A stretch of 64,000 nucleotides of DNA from Mesorhizobium neociceri (GTDB taxonomy: Bacteria > Pseudomonadota > Alphaproteobacteria > Rhizobiales > Rhizobiaceae), in NCBI RefSeq assembly GCF_013520985.1, contig NZ_JACDTY010000018.1:62001-126000 (forward strand). The letters run 5' to 3'. Every line of letters begins with the position of its first letter. Positions within the stretch are counted from its first letter, which is position 1. The position numbers and the translations under genes are program-made. Of this stretch, positions 52,856 to 60,507 are shown in pieces. Under the pieces are notes generated by a model. The model saw only the letters and a list, made by a program, of their open reading frames with translations. It had not been told where the DNA came from and searched no databases.

Positions 52856-54063
52856 GTTTCGACGACACGCTCGTCGCCGACACCATCACCTCGCTGGCAG
52901 CGCTGGTCGGGCTGCTGATCGTCATATCGATCGTCGGCGGGCGCGACACCGGCGATCCGCTGTCGCGGCGTTTCCTGTTTGGCCTCAGGGTGCTGGCGGT
53001 GCTGCTCGCGTGCCGCATCCTCGACTGGACTACCGGCCTCGCCCTCTTCCGTTTCGTCACCATCGCGACAGCGGGCCTGTTGCCGCTGGCGGCGCTGCTG
53101 CTGACCGAAGGGCTGCTGCGCCGGCATGCGCCGTTCGCACTTAAATTCTTCGCCGCCGGCGGTGCCCTGCTGTTTCTCCTGCTGGCGCTGATCCCGGGAC
53201 GCTTCGCCGAACCATGGCGGATGGCATTGCTTCTGGCCTTCCAGTTCGGCGGTTTTCTCGCCATCGGCTGGCTGGTGATGACGCGTGATCGCGACAGCCT
53301 GTCGGCGGCCGAAAACCGCACGGTGGAGCGTATGGCGCTGTCACTGCTGTTGATCCTGCCGTTCATGGTCACCGATTACCGGCCCGGCCTGTTCGAGGTG
53401 CCGGTGCGACTCGGCGGCATCGCCATCCTGTTCCTGTGCTGGCTGACGATCGGTCTAGGACGGGCGAGCCTCGGCCACCGCGACACGATCGGCGCCTTCG
53501 CTGTTATCGCGCTGAGCTCGGTATTTGCCGGGATGGCGCTGGGCGGCATCGATGATCTCGGCTGGCGCGGCAGCGTGCAGGGCGTGGTGATCGTGCTTTC
53601 GGCGACGCTGCTCGCCGTCATCTACAATGACAGCGTCAGCCTCACCGCCGAAAAACGCCGCGACTCGCTGCTGAAGCACATGGCCGAGGGGGATCTCACC
53701 GATTCGGCGCGTTTCCTGCGCGGGCTGCAGCACAACATTCTCGTCGACGGCGCCCTGATCCTGCCGGCCGCCGACCTTGGCGATTTCGATCTCAAGGTGC
53801 TGGCGCGGGCGCTGGCACAGGAGCCCGTGCGCTCGCTCGCCGACGTGCAGCCGGATGCGGCCGTCGACCAGGATATACGCGAGCAGCTGGCCTGGCTGTT
53901 CGAGAAATACGAGGCGACGCATGTGCTGCTGGCGACGCTCGAGCCGCTGACCGTCGTCGCGCTCAATATGCCGGCGTTGGCCTCGTCGCCGGGGCTGGAG
54001 ATGGAGCTGCGCGCCGTCCAGCGCATGGCGATGCTGATCTCGCAGCGGGAGGCGAAGCTATAG
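52852..54063 (+). CDS. Polytopic membrane protein with cytosolic C-terminal domain
   Basis: A 403-residue protein I cannot assign to a family. The first 270 residues hold about eight hydrophobic helices (for example LAALVGLLIVISIVGG, GALLFLLLALIPG, LLAFQFGGFLAIGWLVM); the last 130 residues are soluble, with a GAF/PAS-like feel (LRGLQHNILVDGALILPAADLGDFDLKVLARAL) but no kinase, HAMP or GGDEF signature. It could anchor the E1/nitroreductase proteins at the membrane or transport their product. The ATG overlaps the E1 gene stop by four bases, and the nitroreductase begins one base after its own stop. Confidence 0.65.
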   Translation: MSFDDTLVADTITSLAALVGLLIVISIVGGRDTGDPLSRRFLFGLRVLAVLLACRILDWTTGLALFRFVTIATAGLLPLAALLLTEGLLRRHAPFALKFFAAGGALLFLLLALIPGRFAEPWRMALLLAFQFGGFLAIGWLVMTRDRDSLSAAENRTVERMALSLLLILPFMVTDYRPGLFEVPVRLGGIAILFLCWLTIGLGRASLGHRDTIGAFAVIALSSVFAGMALGGIDDLGWRGSVQGVVIVLSATLLAVIYNDSVSLTAEKRRDSLLKHMAEGDLTDSARFLRGLQHNILVDGALILPAADLGDFDLKVLARALAQEPVRSLADVQPDAAVDQDIREQLAWLFEKYEATHVLLATLEPLTVVALNMPALASSPGLEMELRAVQRMAMLISQREAKL

Positions 54064-54064
54064 G

Positions 54065-55063
54065 ATGGACCACGCTTTGCTTTCCCGAATCGTCGCCACC
54101 GCCAATCTGGCGCCGTCGGTGCACAACACGCAGCCGGCGCGCTGGCATATGGCGGCGGACGGTTCCATCCTTGTCATGGCCGAACTGGCGCGGCAGCTTC
54201 CGGTCGGCGATCCGCATAGCCGCGACTTGGCCGTGTCCTGCGGCACTGCCGTCGCAGGCACGATCATGGCGCTGGCCGACGCCGGTATCGGCATTGCCGC
54301 TGTCGAGGACCTTTGGCCGGCAAACGACACGGTCGCCTTTCCCGGCTACCGGCTGGCGGCACGGATCGTCCCCGGTGGCTTCGCACAACCCTCGCCGCTG
54401 AACGGCCATGTTGCAAACCGCTTCACCTGGCGCGCGCATTTCAAGCCGGCGGCGATGGATGCCGCACAGGCACTACAAGCCTGGGCGAAGGATGCCGAGG
54501 ATGTGACGCTGGCCCATACGCCCGGCGACATCGCCATGCTGGCGGCGCTGGCCGACGATGCCGGCATGATTTTCCTGCGCGACCGCGCCTTTCGTCGCGA
54601 GCTTGTCGACTGGATGCGGCTGGCGCGCTCGCACCCGCGCTATGCTGCCGACGGCCTCAATCTCGATGCGCTGCGCATGGGCGCGCTGGAAGGGTTCGGC
54701 GCAAAAATGGTTCTCGGCACCGGCCTGTTCGAAGCCATCGACGCGCTCGGGCTCGGCAAGGCGCTGACCGGCGAAAAGGCCAAGACGCTGTCGGCGACGG
54801 CCATCGCGTTGTTTCACCGTCCGCGCGAGGAATCGCCCGTCGAGTCAGGCCGCGCCTTCTATCGGTTTTGGCTCAACCTGACGCGGCTTGGGTTTGCAGC
54901 CTGGCCGGTGGCGGCGGTGGCCGATCATGCGGACAGTGCCGAAATTTGCAGCAGGCATTTCGCCATTCCGCCCGAGCGGCGGCTGATCAATGTGCTGCGG
55001 GCCGGTGTCGCCGGTCCGATGCCGAAACGGGCGCGGCTGCAGGTTCAACAGGTCATCGTATAA
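54065..55063 (+). CDS. Acg-type nitroreductase-fold flavoprotein
   Basis: A 332-residue FMN-binding nitroreductase-fold protein of the Acg/Rv3131 class rather than the 220-residue NfsB class: internally duplicated, with ATLAPSVHNTQPARW-type opening (ATANLAPSVHNTQPARW), SCGTAVAGTIMAL and HVANRFTWRAHF. The nitroreductase fold also drives azoline dehydrogenation in thiazole/oxazole peptide maturation, next to an E1-like cyclodehydratase, which makes the neighbour relevant. Last gene of the operon; a GC-rich hairpin follows. Confidence 0.8.
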   Translation: MDHALLSRIVATANLAPSVHNTQPARWHMAADGSILVMAELARQLPVGDPHSRDLAVSCGTAVAGTIMALADAGIGIAAVEDLWPANDTVAFPGYRLAARIVPGGFAQPSPLNGHVANRFTWRAHFKPAAMDAAQALQAWAKDAEDVTLAHTPGDIAMLAALADDAGMIFLRDRAFRRELVDWMRLARSHPRYAADGLNLDALRMGALEGFGAKMVLGTGLFEAIDALGLGKALTGEKAKTLSATAIALFHRPREESPVESGRAFYRFWLNLTRLGFAAWPVAAVADHADSAEICSRHFAIPPERRLINVLRAGVAGPMPKRARLQVQQVIV

Positions 55064-55065
55064 CA

Positions 55066-55093
55066 AACGGGCCGGAGCTGGCGCCGGCCCGTT
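55066..55093. terminator. Bidirectional hairpin terminator between convergent genes
   Basis: AACGGGCCGG and CCGGCCCGTT form a perfect 10-bp stem with an 8-base loop (AGCTGGCG). It lies three bases past the stop of the nitroreductase gene and 21 bp past the stop of the convergent acyltransferase gene. There is no long T-run on either side, so the efficiency is uncertain. Confidence 0.6.
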
Positions 55094-55114
55094 CAGCTGT
55101 CAAGATGCCTGCGA

Positions 55115-58100
55115 TCAGGCGGCCTTGGTCTTCAGGGCTTCTTCGTCGCGCACCGCTTTGGTCACAGCGGCGAAGTCGAGCTTGCCGGAGCCAAGCACCG
55201 GCACTTTTGAGACGACCCGCACTTCGGCCGGCACCATCAGATCCATGGCGCCATTGGCCTTGGCGAAGGCCAGGAAGTCCGCGCGGGTCGCGCCGGGCGC
55301 CTCGGTGATGAGGATCAGCTTTTCGCCCTTGCGCGCGTCCGGCACGGTGGCGACCGCCGAAAGCGTGCCTTTCCACAATTCGCCGGCCAAGGCTTCGACG
55401 GCGGCCAGCGAGATCATCTCGCCGCCGATCTTGGCAAAGCGCTTGGCGCGGCCGCGAATGGTGATGAAGCCGCCCTCGTCGATGGCGACGACGTCGCCGG
55501 TATCATGCCAGCCATCTTCCAGCGGTTCGAGCACACCGGGCTTCTCGGCCCGGAGATAGCCGGCCATGACATTGGGTCCGCGCACGAACAGACGTCCGCC
55601 ATCGTCGACGCCCGGCACCGGGTCGAGACGATATTCCATGCCGGGCATGATCTTGCCGACGGTTCCGGAGCGGTTGTACATCGGCGTGTTGATGGAGATC
55701 ACCGGTGCCGTCTCGGTGACGCCGTAGCCCTCGAGGATGCGCACGCCGAACTTCTCCATATAGGTCATGCGCGTCGCTGCCTTGACCGGTTCAGCGCCGG
55801 CAAAGCAATAGCGGATCGAGCGGAAGTCGTAGGGGTGCGCGGTACGGGCGTAGCCGGAGAGGAAGGTGTCGGTGCCGAAGATGATCGTCGCGTTCGAAGC
55901 GTAGATCAGTTCCGGGACGATGCGGTAGTGCAGCGGCGAGGGGTAGAAATAGACCGGCACGCCCGAAATCAGCGGCAGCACCGTGCCCGCCGTCATGCCG
56001 AAGGAATGGAAGATCGGCAGCACGTTGAACACCTTGTCACCCGAATGGAAGTCGATGCGCGACGCAGCCTGGGCAGCGTTGGCCAGGATGTTGCGGTGGG
56101 TCAGCACGACACCTTTCGGCGTGCCTTCCGAACCCGAGGTGAACAGGATCACCGCCGGATCGTCGGGCAAGCGCTGCGCGCGCGGCGTCGACTTGCGCAG
56201 CAGGCCGAGCAGCTTGTCCTTGAGACCAATGGTCTTTCTGAGATCGTCGAGCCAGACGATCTCGACCGAGCGGCCGAGTTCCTCGACGACAGCGCCGAGC
56301 TTTGCCTGTTCGACGAAGGCGCGGGAGGTGAGGACTGTCCGGACTTCAGCCGCTTTGCAGGCCGAGAGTATGTTGGCCGCACCCGCGGTGAAGTTCATCA
56401 TCGCCGGAACCTTGCCGGCCGACATGACGCCGAGCAGCGCGGCGCAGGCGCCGTTGGCGTTGGGCAGCATGATGCCCAGCGTCTGCTGGTCGGCATACAT
56501 GTTCTGGAACTTCTCGCCGAGCACGGCAACGGCCGTCAAAAGCTTGCCGTAGGTGAGCGAGCCGGTGACCGGATCCTCGACGGCGAGCTGCTTCATGCCG
56601 CGTTCGTTGGCGGTCTGGATGATCTTTTCCAGCACGGTCTTGTCGATGTCCTGGGTGCGGAAGACGAGATCCGACATCACCTGGTATAGGGCGGAACCCG
56701 CCGCGGCGCGGCGCTTGCGGCCCTTCAGCTCCTGCGGCACTTCGAGCTTGACCGGTTCCAGAATGGTCACCTTGACCTTCGGGAACAGACGACGGCGCAC
56801 ATGCTGCGAGCTCAGCCGCGAGAAATATGTCTTCTCCAGCCCGTCGATGCGCACCGGCACAACCATCGAGCCGGTCTTGTCGGCGACCATGGCGGCGCCG
56901 TCATAGACCTTCATCAGGCCGCCGGTGACGGTGATGCGGCCCTCCGGGAAGATGACCAGCGGGTCGCCGCCCTGCACGACCTTGATCAGCGTGCGGGTCG
57001 ACATCGGCTTGGCCGGATTGAGCGGCAAAGCGCGGGCAAGTTTCATGAACGGCTTCATCCACCAGGCCTGGGCGATGAAGTAGTCGATGGCGAAGACCGG
57101 CTCCTCATCGGTCAGCGTCAGCGCCAGCGGACCGTCGAGGAAGCTGACATGGTTGAGCGCCAGGATCGGCGCCTTGCCGGCCGCCTTGAGGTTATCCATG
57201 CCCTCGACCTCCAGGCGCAGGAAGGCGCGAAACAGGATGGAGACGAAATCGCGGAAGGGGTTGGTCGGCAGGAATTTCAACATCAGCCAGGCGGCAATCG
57301 CATTGGCCGCGGCGAGGCCGAACAGAATGCCACCGGTGGAGACTTTCGTCTGGATCAAGGCGACAATGATACCGCCGACGGTCATGAACCCGGCATTGAC
57401 GATGCTGACGGCAGCAACGACACGGGCACGGCGCGCCTCGGGCGACCAAGCCTGCACGGCGGCGAAGGTCGGCACCACCAGGAAGGCTGCTGCAATGGCC
57501 ATGCCGGCGAGGTCGATGGCGACACGGATCGTGTTCGGGCCAGCGAAGAATGCGCCAAGGGTTGCTGCCTGGGGCGAAGGCTGCATGCTCCAGATCGTCC
57601 AGGCCAGATGCAGGCCGAACAGCGCCAGCAGCGCCGTGCCGACCGGTGCGGGCAACAGCACGATGCGGCCCTGCGACATCCAGGCGGCGATGGCCGAGCC
57701 GATGGCAATCGAGACGGCGAACACGGCGAGATAGACGGTGACCGCCATCTCGTTGCCGCCGAGCGAATCCTTGATCAAGGTGGGCAGGATCGAGAGCACG
57801 ATGGCGCCGATCAGCCAGAACCAGGAGGTCATCAGGCCGGCGCGCCAGATGCGCATGTCGGTGCGCAATTCGGCGACCTGACGCCAGGTCGAGCGGAAGA
57901 TGTTCTTGTCGATGACGAGGTCGGGCGCCGCTGAACCGGTGGATGGGATGTAGCGGCTGACGAGCCAGCAGCCGACGGCCAAGGCCATCATGATCGGTCC
58001 GAACACCGTGACCCCGATGCCATCGGCGGAAACGACGCCGCCGGCGATGGTGCCGCCGAGGATTGCGGCAAACGTCGCGGATTCGATCCAGGCGTTGGCC

Positions 58101-58540
58101 TTGGGCAGTTCCTTGCGCTCGAGGTGATCCGGCAGGATGCCGTATTTGATCGGCCCGAACAGCGCCGAAATGATGCCGAACATCAAGAGCGCCACCATCA
58201 GCACAGGAATGGACGACAGCGCGATGCCGACGACGGATACTCCCGCCGCGGCGATCTCGGCGAATTTCAGACGCTTGGCGATGAGGGCCTTGTCGAAGCG
58301 GTCGGCGATCTCGCCGCCAAGCGCCGACAGAAGCAGGAAGGGGGCCATGAACACGGCGCCCGCCAGGGTGACCAGAGAAGCCGCCTGGTCCGCCGCCAGC
58401 GTGAACAGAATAAGAAACACCAGCGTGTTCTTGAGGAAATTGTCGTTGAAGGCGGACAGGAACTGCGTCCAGAACAAAGGCGCAAAGCGCCGGGACGTCA
58501 TCAGATGAGCTGTGGGACGATTGATCGGAGCGATTTCCAT
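55115..58540 (-). CDS. LplT-PlsC-acyl-ACP synthetase fusion (lysophospholipid transporter/acyltransferase/ligase)
   Basis: A 1141-residue triple-domain protein. About residues 1-420 are an MFS transporter like LplT (FWTQFLSAFNDNFLKNTLVF is its hallmark). About 430-640 is a PlsC acyltransferase with the H-x4-D motif in NHVSFLDG and FPEGRITVTGG. About 650-1141 is an adenylate-forming acyl-ACP/CoA ligase with the P-loop ILFTSGSEGTPKGVVLTHRN and a late YRLDPVPG...GWHDTGDVVAIDEGG. It would flip, acylate and recycle lysophospholipids, as Aas/LplT do as separate proteins in E. coli. ATG at 58540 has GGAAG upstream; 58555 is an alternative. Confidence 0.93.
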   Translation of the reverse strand: MEIAPINRPTAHLMTSRRFAPLFWTQFLSAFNDNFLKNTLVFLILFTLAADQAASLVTLAGAVFMAPFLLLSALGGEIADRFDKALIAKRLKFAEIAAAGVSVVGIALSSIPVLMVALLMFGIISALFGPIKYGILPDHLERKELPKANAWIESATFAAILGGTIAGGVVSADGIGVTVFGPIMMALAVGCWLVSRYIPSTGSAAPDLVIDKNIFRSTWRQVAELRTDMRIWRAGLMTSWFWLIGAIVLSILPTLIKDSLGGNEMAVTVYLAVFAVSIAIGSAIAAWMSQGRIVLLPAPVGTALLALFGLHLAWTIWSMQPSPQAATLGAFFAGPNTIRVAIDLAGMAIAAAFLVVPTFAAVQAWSPEARRARVVAAVSIVNAGFMTVGGIIVALIQTKVSTGGILFGLAAANAIAAWLMLKFLPTNPFRDFVSILFRAFLRLEVEGMDNLKAAGKAPILALNHVSFLDGPLALTLTDEEPVFAIDYFIAQAWWMKPFMKLARALPLNPAKPMSTRTLIKVVQGGDPLVIFPEGRITVTGGLMKVYDGAAMVADKTGSMVVPVRIDGLEKTYFSRLSSQHVRRRLFPKVKVTILEPVKLEVPQELKGRKRRAAAGSALYQVMSDLVFRTQDIDKTVLEKIIQTANERGMKQLAVEDPVTGSLTYGKLLTAVAVLGEKFQNMYADQQTLGIMLPNANGACAALLGVMSAGKVPAMMNFTAGAANILSACKAAEVRTVLTSRAFVEQAKLGAVVEELGRSVEIVWLDDLRKTIGLKDKLLGLLRKSTPRAQRLPDDPAVILFTSGSEGTPKGVVLTHRNILANAAQAASRIDFHSGDKVFNVLPIFHSFGMTAGTVLPLISGVPVYFYPSPLHYRIVPELIYASNATIIFGTDTFLSGYARTAHPYDFRSIRYCFAGAEPVKAATRMTYMEKFGVRILEGYGVTETAPVISINTPMYNRSGTVGKIMPGMEYRLDPVPGVDDGGRLFVRGPNVMAGYLRAEKPGVLEPLEDGWHDTGDVVAIDEGGFITIRGRAKRFAKIGGEMISLAAVEALAGELWKGTLSAVATVPDARKGEKLILITEAPGATRADFLAFAKANGAMDLMVPAEVRVVSKVPVLGSGKLDFAAVTKAVRDEEALKTKAA

Positions 58541-58633
58541 AGCGGCGACTTCCATTGGGCAAGACCGTCGAAAATCCTGACTGGATTGATCAGCGGTCTT
58601 GCGCGGTTTGAGCCTTGTTTAGCGGGAACCCGA

Positions 58634-58921
58634 TTACACTTCGTTACTGCGGCTGACTTCCATCAGCAACTTCTCGGTCTTGGCGTCTTCCAGCCGGTTG
58701 ATGAAGCGGCTTGCTTCTTCCGAGTCGCGCAACGTCTTGGTGATGGTGATCGAGGTGTGCACGAGCATGATGGCGGCCATGGCGTAGAACCCCTTGGCGG
58801 CGAAGCTTGCCTCCATGAAGTAGATGCCGCCGGCCATCATCGTGGCGGCAACGGCGAAACTGGCCATGGTAAAGGTCTTCCAGGCGCTTGAGTCCTTGGG
58901 GGAATAGGTGTTCGGGGTCAT
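58634..58921 (-). CDS. YiaA/YiaB-family two-helix inner-membrane protein
   Basis: A 95-residue protein with two membrane helices (about residues 18-36 and 42-60: FAVAATMMAGGIYFMEA and YAMAAIMLVHTSITITKTL). The conserved W-K-x-F-T and GxYF motifs fit the YiaAB two-helix family. Unknown function; reported in stress and envelope contexts. The gene lies 65 bp downstream of the PspA-like gene on the same strand, probably one operon under the TetR-controlled promoter. Confidence 0.8.
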   Translation of the reverse strand: MTPNTYSPKDSSAWKTFTMASFAVAATMMAGGIYFMEASFAAKGFYAMAAIMLVHTSITITKTLRDSEEASRFINRLEDAKTEKLLMEVSRSNEV

Positions 58922-58986
58922 CGATATGGTCCTTTCGTTTCAGGGTTAGGTTGGTTGGGCGTGGGTCTGTTTCAGGCTGGATACAA

Positions 58987-59673
58987 TCAGGTCGACTTGG
59001 TCATGGTCTTCGTGAGCCTTTCGAGCACGGCGTCGGCGCTACTCCTCAGCGGCGCGCCGCAGCCGGCGGCCGCAAGCTTCTCGCTGACCGCGGCCGGGTC
59101 GCCCGACTGCTCCATCTCGGCCATGGCGGCCGCGGTGGCGTCGATCTGCTTTTGCCGTGTGCGCAGGCGCAGCAGCGTCTCCTCGGCGTCCTTGAGCGCA
59201 GACAGGCTGGAGCCGGGTGCGCTTTCGCGCAGGCGCTGGGTCGAGTCGACGGCGGCAACGATGCGCTGGCCGCGCTGCAATTCGCGCAGGCGCATTTCAG
59301 AGACCCGAATGATCCGCTTCAGCCTTTCGATCTCGGTGCTGAAGCTCTTTTGCGCCTCGCTGGAGGCATCGCGTTCGGCTTCCAGCATGGCGATCGTTTC
59401 GGCGGCTTCGCGGGCCAGTTCATTCTGCCCCTGCTCGATCGCGGCGATCGTGCGCTTCTCCAGGTCGTCGATGCGGACGACCAGCTTCTTGAACTGCGAG
59501 ACTTCCTGTTCGTTCTGGGCGATGGCAATGGCGACCGCCCGGCGGGCAGCCGCGATGGCATCGGCGCAATCGCGGATCTGCTGGCGCAGGATCACCAGCG
59601 CGTTGCGGTCGACGACCGTCTCGGCGGCTTCGTAGCTTCGGCCGCGGACGAGAGCAAAAAACTGTTTCAACAT
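58987..59673 (-). CDS. PspA/IM30-like coiled-coil protein
   Basis: A 228-residue, almost entirely helical protein. The N-terminus MLKQFFALVRGRSYEAAE fits the amphipathic helix of PspA/IM30 (MFxRF...GRxNEAxxxxED-like), and the rest is a long coiled coil with Glu/Arg/Ala/Gln repeats. PspA proteins bind and remodel damaged inner membrane. The ATG at 59673 follows AGAGGAG; an upstream in-frame start at 59721 covers the operator region. No pspF or pspBC genes are near. Regulated by the divergent TetR gene, judging from the operators. Confidence 0.75.
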   Translation of the reverse strand: MLKQFFALVRGRSYEAAETVVDRNALVILRQQIRDCADAIAAARRAVAIAIAQNEQEVSQFKKLVVRIDDLEKRTIAAIEQGQNELAREAAETIAMLEAERDASSEAQKSFSTEIERLKRIIRVSEMRLRELQRGQRIVAAVDSTQRLRESAPGSSLSALKDAEETLLRLRTRQKQIDATAAAMAEMEQSGDPAAVSEKLAAAGCGAPLRSSADAVLERLTKTMTKST

Positions 59674-59689
59674 TTCTGTTTCTCCTCTA

Positions 59690-59702
59690 TGAACGTTGTT
59701 CA
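59690..59702. promoter_or_regulatory. TetR operator 1 (TGAAC-N3-GTTCA)
   Basis: TGAACGTTGTTCA, perfect inverted repeat with 5-bp arms; 17 bp upstream of the PspA-like ATG. One of three related sites in the 109-bp divergent region. Confidence 0.75.
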
Positions 59703-59723
59703 CGAATGCAACGTAGCACATCG

Positions 59724-59736
59724 TGAACGACGTTCA
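59724..59736. promoter_or_regulatory. TetR operator 2 (TGAACG-N-CGTTCA)
   Basis: TGAACGACGTTCA, 6-bp perfect arms around one base. Between operators 1 and 3; 34 bp from the first, 22 bp (about two helix turns) from the third. Confidence 0.8.
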
Positions 59737-59745
59737 AGAGAAAAA

Positions 59746-59758
59746 TGAACGGCGTTCA
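59746..59758. promoter_or_regulatory. TetR operator 3 (TGAACG-N-CGTTCA)
   Basis: TGAACGGCGTTCA, 6-bp perfect arms, 24 bp before the TetR ATG, the right position for autoregulation. Confidence 0.8.
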
Positions 59759-59782
59759 TAAATTTCACGCAAAGGAAGGTTA

Positions 59783-60391
59783 ATGACGGCAAAACGGGAC
59801 GCCAAACGCGAGGATCTCAAAGGCAGGCTGATCGAGGCTGCGCAGGCGCACATTCAAGCCTCGGGGCTCGCCGGCTTGCGTGCTCGCGACATCACGGCCG
59901 ATGCCGGCTGCGCGCTGGGCGCGCTCTATACCGCCTTCGCCGATCTGGACGAGCTCATCCTGCACGTCAATTCGATCACGCTGGCGCGGCTGGGAGCAGC
60001 CTTGGAACAGGAGGCGATCGGCGCCGCCGAACCAAGGGCCAAGCTGAAGGCGCTGGCCAAAGCCTATCTCGGCTTTGCGCGCGACAACCGCATGGCGTGG
60101 AAGGCCCTGTTCGAACACCGCATGGCGCCAGGCGTGGCGGTGCCCGAATGGCACCTGGCCGAACATGCGGTGCTGATCCAGCATCTGGTCGAGCCGCTTG
60201 CCCAGCTGCTCCCCGCGCGGGACACGCCGGACCTTCTGGCGCGCGCCCGCACGCTGTTCTCCGCCGTCCACGGCATCGTCGCCATTTCGCTGGAAGACCG
60301 TTTCATCGGCCTGGCGCCAACCGATCTAGAAAGCGAGCTGCTGGGTTTCGTCGACACGATGGTGAGCGGGCTGGAGACGGAAAGAGAATGA
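59783..60391 (+). CDS. TetR-family transcriptional regulator
   Basis: A 202-residue TetR protein. The N-terminal helix-turn-helix spans about residues 12-58 (LIEAAQAHIQASGLAGLRARDITADAGCALGALYTAFADLDELI), with the standard GxLYTxFxDxDEL turn. The C-terminal ligand domain resembles the TetR_C_33 class (YLGFARDNRMAWKALFEHRM). RBS AAGGAAGG precedes the ATG. Divergent from the PspA/YiaA operon with three operators between, so it most likely represses that operon and itself. Confidence 0.9.
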   Translation: MTAKRDAKREDLKGRLIEAAQAHIQASGLAGLRARDITADAGCALGALYTAFADLDELILHVNSITLARLGAALEQEAIGAAEPRAKLKALAKAYLGFARDNRMAWKALFEHRMAPGVAVPEWHLAEHAVLIQHLVEPLAQLLPARDTPDLLARARTLFSAVHGIVAISLEDRFIGLAPTDLESELLGFVDTMVSGLETERE

Positions 60392-60507
60392 ACTCTGCAG
60401 GCACGATCGGCTCTTTGCCCCGCTGATGTCTGCCCTTATGAAGATCGTGGCCCAGGATACCCCTGTTGATTCAGGCCGGCTGAAATTGTGAGGGATATTT
60501 GCGGCCA

